From contig JBPBPY010000501.1 in assembly GCA_050954505.1 (NCBI GenBank), forward strand, positions 1 to 7,392: DNA of 7,392 nt, in the 5' to 3' direction. This document shows, in pieces, positions 4,531-7,392 of the stretch (position 1 is its first letter; the number at the start of each line of letters is the position of its first letter). Made by a program: the position numbers and the translations under genes. The DNA comes from JAQGMO01 sp050954505. GTDB taxonomy: Bacteria; Pseudomonadota; Gammaproteobacteria; Burkholderiales; Burkholderiaceae_D. The notes under the pieces are model-generated. The model was not told the origin of the DNA. It did no database searches and worked only from the letters and a program-made list of their open reading frames with translations.

Positions 4531-7392
4531 ATGAACGATGAAGCCGGCAGTGCATCGCCGCCGTTGCCGCAGCACCCGGCGCCTGCTGCCGGCGATGGTT
4601 CGGCCGTTCCGCCATCGAGCCTGCCGCCGGCCGGACCGCCTGGCCCGGCGGCGCCACCGCCTGGCCAATGGCGCCGCATCCTGTTGTCTCTGGCCCTGCT
4701 GCTGGCAATCGGCATGGCCGCGCTGCCGGGCCTGCTGGCCTGGCTGGCATTGAGCCAGTCCGGTGCGCAAGCCAGCCTGGCACTGGCCACCAGGCTGTCT
4801 GGCAATACCGTTCGCGCCACGGGCGTGAGCGGCCAGCTCGCTGGCGAACTGCGCCTGGCCACGCTGACCATCGACACTCTGGCCCAGCGCATCGTGCTCA
4901 ATGATGTGCTGCTGGCCTGGTCGCCCAGCCAACTGTGGTCGCGCCACGTGCATGTGCGCCAGCTGCAGGCGGGCAGCATGACCGTGGCCATCAAACCGGA
5001 TGCACCGAAGTCGCCAACCGTGCTGCCGGCCACGCTGGCGCTGCCGCTGACGCTTGCCATCGATGCGCTGCGCATCGGCAGCGGCAGCGTTGGCTATGGC
5101 GCAGTCGAACTGGCGCATTTTTCAGGCATGGCAGCGCGCCTGGGCTTCGATGGCCGCCAGTATGCCCTGGCGCTGCAAGGCCTGGCCATTGCCACCCCGG
5201 CCGCTGGTGAAATGCCAGCCACCCCTGCCATCCCTGCCGCTGGTGAACTGCCTGCCACCCATTCCGCCCCCGCAGCCCCCGCTGCGCCTGCCACGTCTGC
5301 CATTCCCTCCGGTACCGCCGGCCCGGCTGCCGGCAGCACAGCCAGGCCGGCCGACGGCAGCGACAGTGGCAAGCGCGCCGGCAATCGCCTGGGCAGTGCC
5401 GCCACTACCGGCGCCTCGGCCGGCACCGCCAACCCGCTCGCAGGCCAGTTCAGCGGTACGCTCACACTGGGCGCGCAACGGCCGTTTGCCATCGCTGCGC
5501 TCATCGATGCCGGCGCCCAGGCCAGCGTCGAACAACGCGACCTCGGCGCGCGCGGAACCATCCGCATCGACGGCAATCTGCCGAACCTGCTCGCATCGGT
5601 GGACTTGACGGTTCACCAGGCGGCGGCCAGCGCCAGCGTTCGCGGTCACGCCGAACTGCATGCATTCGATGCCCAGCCGCTGGGCGCGGCCAGTCTGGTG
5701 CTCGCCGGACTGGATCTGGCGGCCATCGACGCCGCCCTTCCCCACACCGGCCTGGGGCTGACGTTTGCAATGGCAGCCGATGGCCGGGGCACGCTGGCGC
5801 TGGCCAACAGCCTGGCAGGACCGCTGGAGCGCAACCTGCTGCCACTGGCCTCGGCCAGTCTGGCATTGCAGCAGCGCCAGGGCAGCATGCGCTTCGAGGA
5901 CATGTCGGCGCAGCTGGGCAGCGCGGCCAGGCCCGCAGGCGAAATCCGTGGCAGTGGCAGTTTCGATGCCGGCGCACTCGAGCTGGCACTGTCAATCCAG
6001 GCGCTGGATCTGCAGCGCCTCTCCGGCGCCTTGCGCCGCACCGCGCTGTCGGGCAGCGTCGAGCTCAAGCACGCTGGCGCTCGGCAGGCGCTGCGTCTTG
6101 CGCTGGCCGAGCGGCTGCCCGGCAAACCGGCAGGCAGCGCAGTGCCAGGACGCGCAGCCACGGCGGCTGGCGCGCAACTGGCGCTCTCGGCCGAGGCAGT
6201 GTTGAGTGGCCGGACCCTGGACATCACGGCAGCGCAACTGCGCCTGGGAAATGCCAACGCCAGCCTGCATGGATGGCTCGAGCTCGATGGGCGCCGCGCG
6301 TTTGCCGCCCAAGGCAGCATCAGCCGGCTGCGCTTGCAGGACTTGGGGCAGTTTGCAGCGGTGCCGCCGTTGACCCTCAACGCCAGTTTCCGCGCCAGCG
6401 GTGAACGCGCGCCGGAACTCGCTGCCACGCTGGCGTTTCAGATCAGTGACAGTCTGGTGTCAGGCCAGCCTCTGTCGGGCCAGGGCAGCGTGGAACTGCG
6501 CGGCGAGCGGTTCGTGGTGCCGCAGCTGACGCTGCGCGCCGGCGCCAATGTGCTCAAGGCACAGGGTTCGCTGGCCAATGCCGGCGCAGCAATGCAATCG
6601 GCAGCAAGCCCGGCCACGAATGCGGCGCCGGCACGGTCTGCAGGCCCAACCAGAGCGGCCACCCCCACGGCGCAGTTGCAGGTCGAACTCGACGCCCCGC
6701 AGCTGGGTTTGCTGGGCCAGGGTTTTGCCGGTGCCGTCAAGCTCCGTGGCAGCGCCAAAGGCAGCTTGAAGCGTGCGCAACTGTCATTAAGCTGGCAAGC
6801 CGACGAGGTGCGCCTGCCGGGCCAGGTCCGCATTGTGTCATCGCAGGGCCAGGCTGAGCTGATGCTCGACCGCAGCCTGCCCCTGCTGGTCGACAGCGCC
6901 AGCCTGCAGGGTACGGCGCAGGGCCTGCAGATTGGCGCCCAGGACGGCCTGCAGCAGCTGGCTTCGGTAGCGGCGCAACTGCAATTCGGCAGCCGCGCCA
7001 CGGCGCCGCTGGCACTGGCGCTGGACCTGCAGGGCTTGTCGGTGGGGAAGCTGAAAACCGGGCGCATCACCATCACCGCCCATGGCGCAACTGCCAGCCA
7101 TGTGCTGGAGTTGAACGCCAGCGAAAGTGCCCAGCAATGGCAGCTCAAGGCCGAGGGTGGCTTGCGCGATATTGCCCATGCCCCGGTCTGGCAGGGCAGC
7201 ATCACCGGCTTCGAGGCCAGCGGCCGTTTTGCCGCGAGCCTGGCGGCACCGGCGCCGCTGCTGGTGTCGCAGCAGCGGTTTGCACTGGAGCGGCTGCGCA
7301 TCCGTTCCAGCACGGCATTGCTGGAAGTAAGCCAGTTCCTGCGCGAGCCGCAGCGCATCGTCACCCGCGGCCGCCTGGAATACTTCAACCTC
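4531..7392 (+). CDS. tamB: TamB: inner-membrane/periplasmic subunit of the translocation and assembly module (C-terminus beyond window)
   Basis: The frame is open for 954 codons to the window edge; E. coli TamB is about 1,260 residues, so the conserved C-terminal DUF490 region is probably outside. A Pro-rich cytoplasmic tail (residues about 9-46) leads to one membrane anchor at about 50-72 (ILLSLALLLAIGMAALPGLL) preceded by Arg-Arg. Next comes the typical TamB N-terminal pattern: TGVSGQLAGELRLATLTI at about 97-114 and VLNDVLLAWSPSQLW at about 122-136. The rest is repetitive beta-rich sequence of short strands (GxLxLxxx..., LDLQ, LxVELDAPQLGLLGQG), as expected for the groove-shaped periplasmic bridge to TamA. 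Ala/Pro-rich linkers interrupt it at about 221-302 and 684-712, the first containing a 36-bp duplication. It follows tamA by 27 bases and is almost certainly co-transcribed. The call rests on position, anchor and N-terminal pattern; other AsmA-like bridge proteins are less likely next to tamA. Confidence 0.93.
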   Translation, partial: MNDEAGSASPPLPQHPAPAAGDGSAVPPSSLPPAGPPGPAAPPPGQWRRILLSLALLLAIGMAALPGLLAWLALSQSGAQASLALATRLSGNTVRATGVSGQLAGELRLATLTIDTLAQRIVLNDVLLAWSPSQLWSRHVHVRQLQAGSMTVAIKPDAPKSPTVLPATLALPLTLAIDALRIGSGSVGYGAVELAHFSGMAARLGFDGRQYALALQGLAIATPAAGEMPATPAIPAAGELPATHSAPAAPAAPATSAIPSGTAGPAAGSTARPADGSDSGKRAGNRLGSAATTGASAGTANPLAGQFSGTLTLGAQRPFAIAALIDAGAQASVEQRDLGARGTIRIDGNLPNLLASVDLTVHQAAASASVRGHAELHAFDAQPLGAASLVLAGLDLAAIDAALPHTGLGLTFAMAADGRGTLALANSLAGPLERNLLPLASASLALQQRQGSMRFEDMSAQLGSAARPAGEIRGSGSFDAGALELALSIQALDLQRLSGALRRTALSGSVELKHAGARQALRLALAERLPGKPAGSAVPGRAATAAGAQLALSAEAVLSGRTLDITAAQLRLGNANASLHGWLELDGRRAFAAQGSISRLRLQDLGQFAAVPPLTLNASFRASGERAPELAATLAFQISDSLVSGQPLSGQGSVELRGERFVVPQLTLRAGANVLKAQGSLANAGAAMQSAASPATNAAPARSAGPTRAATPTAQLQVELDAPQLGLLGQGFAGAVKLRGSAKGSLKRAQLSLSWQADEVRLPGQVRIVSSQGQAELMLDRSLPLLVDSASLQGTAQGLQIGAQDGLQQLASVAAQLQFGSRATAPLALALDLQGLSVGKLKTGRITITAHGATASHVLELNASESAQQWQLKAEGGLRDIAHAPVWQGSITGFEASGRFAASLAAPAPLLVSQQRFALERLRIRSSTALLEVSQFLREPQRIVTRGRLEYFNL
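5197..5268 (+). repeat. 36-bp imperfect tandem repeat inside tamB
   Basis: Two adjacent 36-base units (5197-5232 and 5233-5268) encode PAAGEMPATPAI and PAAGELPATHSA, residues 223-246 of TamB. The first 27 bases match closely (three differences, two of them silent); the end of the second unit has diverged. They begin an Ala/Pro/Gly/Thr-rich linker that runs to about 5435 before beta-type sequence resumes at GQFSGTLTLG. Confidence 0.7.

Noticed and set aside
3574..5118. 514-codon open frame on the minus strand opposite tamA and tamB
   Set aside because: It lies antisense across two well-supported genes, spans their junction, is rich in Arg/Gln/Ala/Gly/His with no domain, and is explained by high GC and strong third-position bias of the real genes.
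6438..7388. 316-codon open frame on the minus strand opposite tamB, and the similar one at 5646-6428
   Set aside because: Ser/Ala/Arg/Cys-rich translation typical of an antisense shadow; the plus-strand TamB frame is continuous and matches the family.
1..7392. Mobile element, CRISPR, tRNA/rRNA, toxin-antitoxin or defence system
   Set aside because: No transposase-like protein, terminal inverted repeats, regularly spaced repeats, RNA-gene signatures or defence-type domains were visible; composition is uniform over the genes.

Overview
The window is high-GC, compact chromosomal DNA with strong G/C preference at third codon positions. The gene set (TamA, TamB, a Crp/Fnr regulator and two housekeeping-type methyltransferases) and the style of the proteins suggest a Gram-negative betaproteobacterium, most plausibly Burkholderiales/Oxalobacteraceae. 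That placement is inference from style and gene content, not from a marker gene. I see no mobile element, tRNA, rRNA, CRISPR or phage signature.

Left part (1-2212): three genes on the minus strand. Read in their own direction they are a class I SAM-dependent methyltransferase (1391-2212), a 354-base gap, a Crp/Fnr-type regulator (275-1036), and 60 bases later the start of a DUF938-type methyltransferase that runs off the left edge (1-214). The regulator and DUF938 genes are close enough to share a transcript. The 354-base gap holds a 13-base palindrome beside a perfect TATAAT, plus two hairpins just downstream of the methyltransferase stop.

Middle (2213-2604): a divergent region between the methyltransferase and tamA. 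It is open in the tamA frame but looks non-coding for most of its length. It contains a perfect 16-bp palindrome overlapping an 11-bp one. Its right end runs into a degenerate 12/24-bp tandem repeat that is read in frame just before the TamA signal peptide.

Right part (2605-7392): tamA and tamB on the plus strand, 27 bases apart, with a clear Shine-Dalgarno for tamB. TamA (three POTRA domains plus an Omp85 barrel ending in Phe) sits in the outer membrane. TamB (an inner-membrane anchor plus a long periplasmic beta-rich stretch) spans the periplasm towards it. Together they form the translocation and assembly module, linked in other bacteria to outer-membrane protein insertion and phospholipid transport. 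TamB is cut by the right edge after 954 codons.

I find no evidence for an undescribed system; the core is a standard tamAB locus. The unusual points are short in-frame repeat expansions in three neighbouring genes, a Pro-rich cytoplasmic tail and Ala/Pro linkers in TamB, an uncertain tamA start, and paired palindromes in the divergent promoter region.
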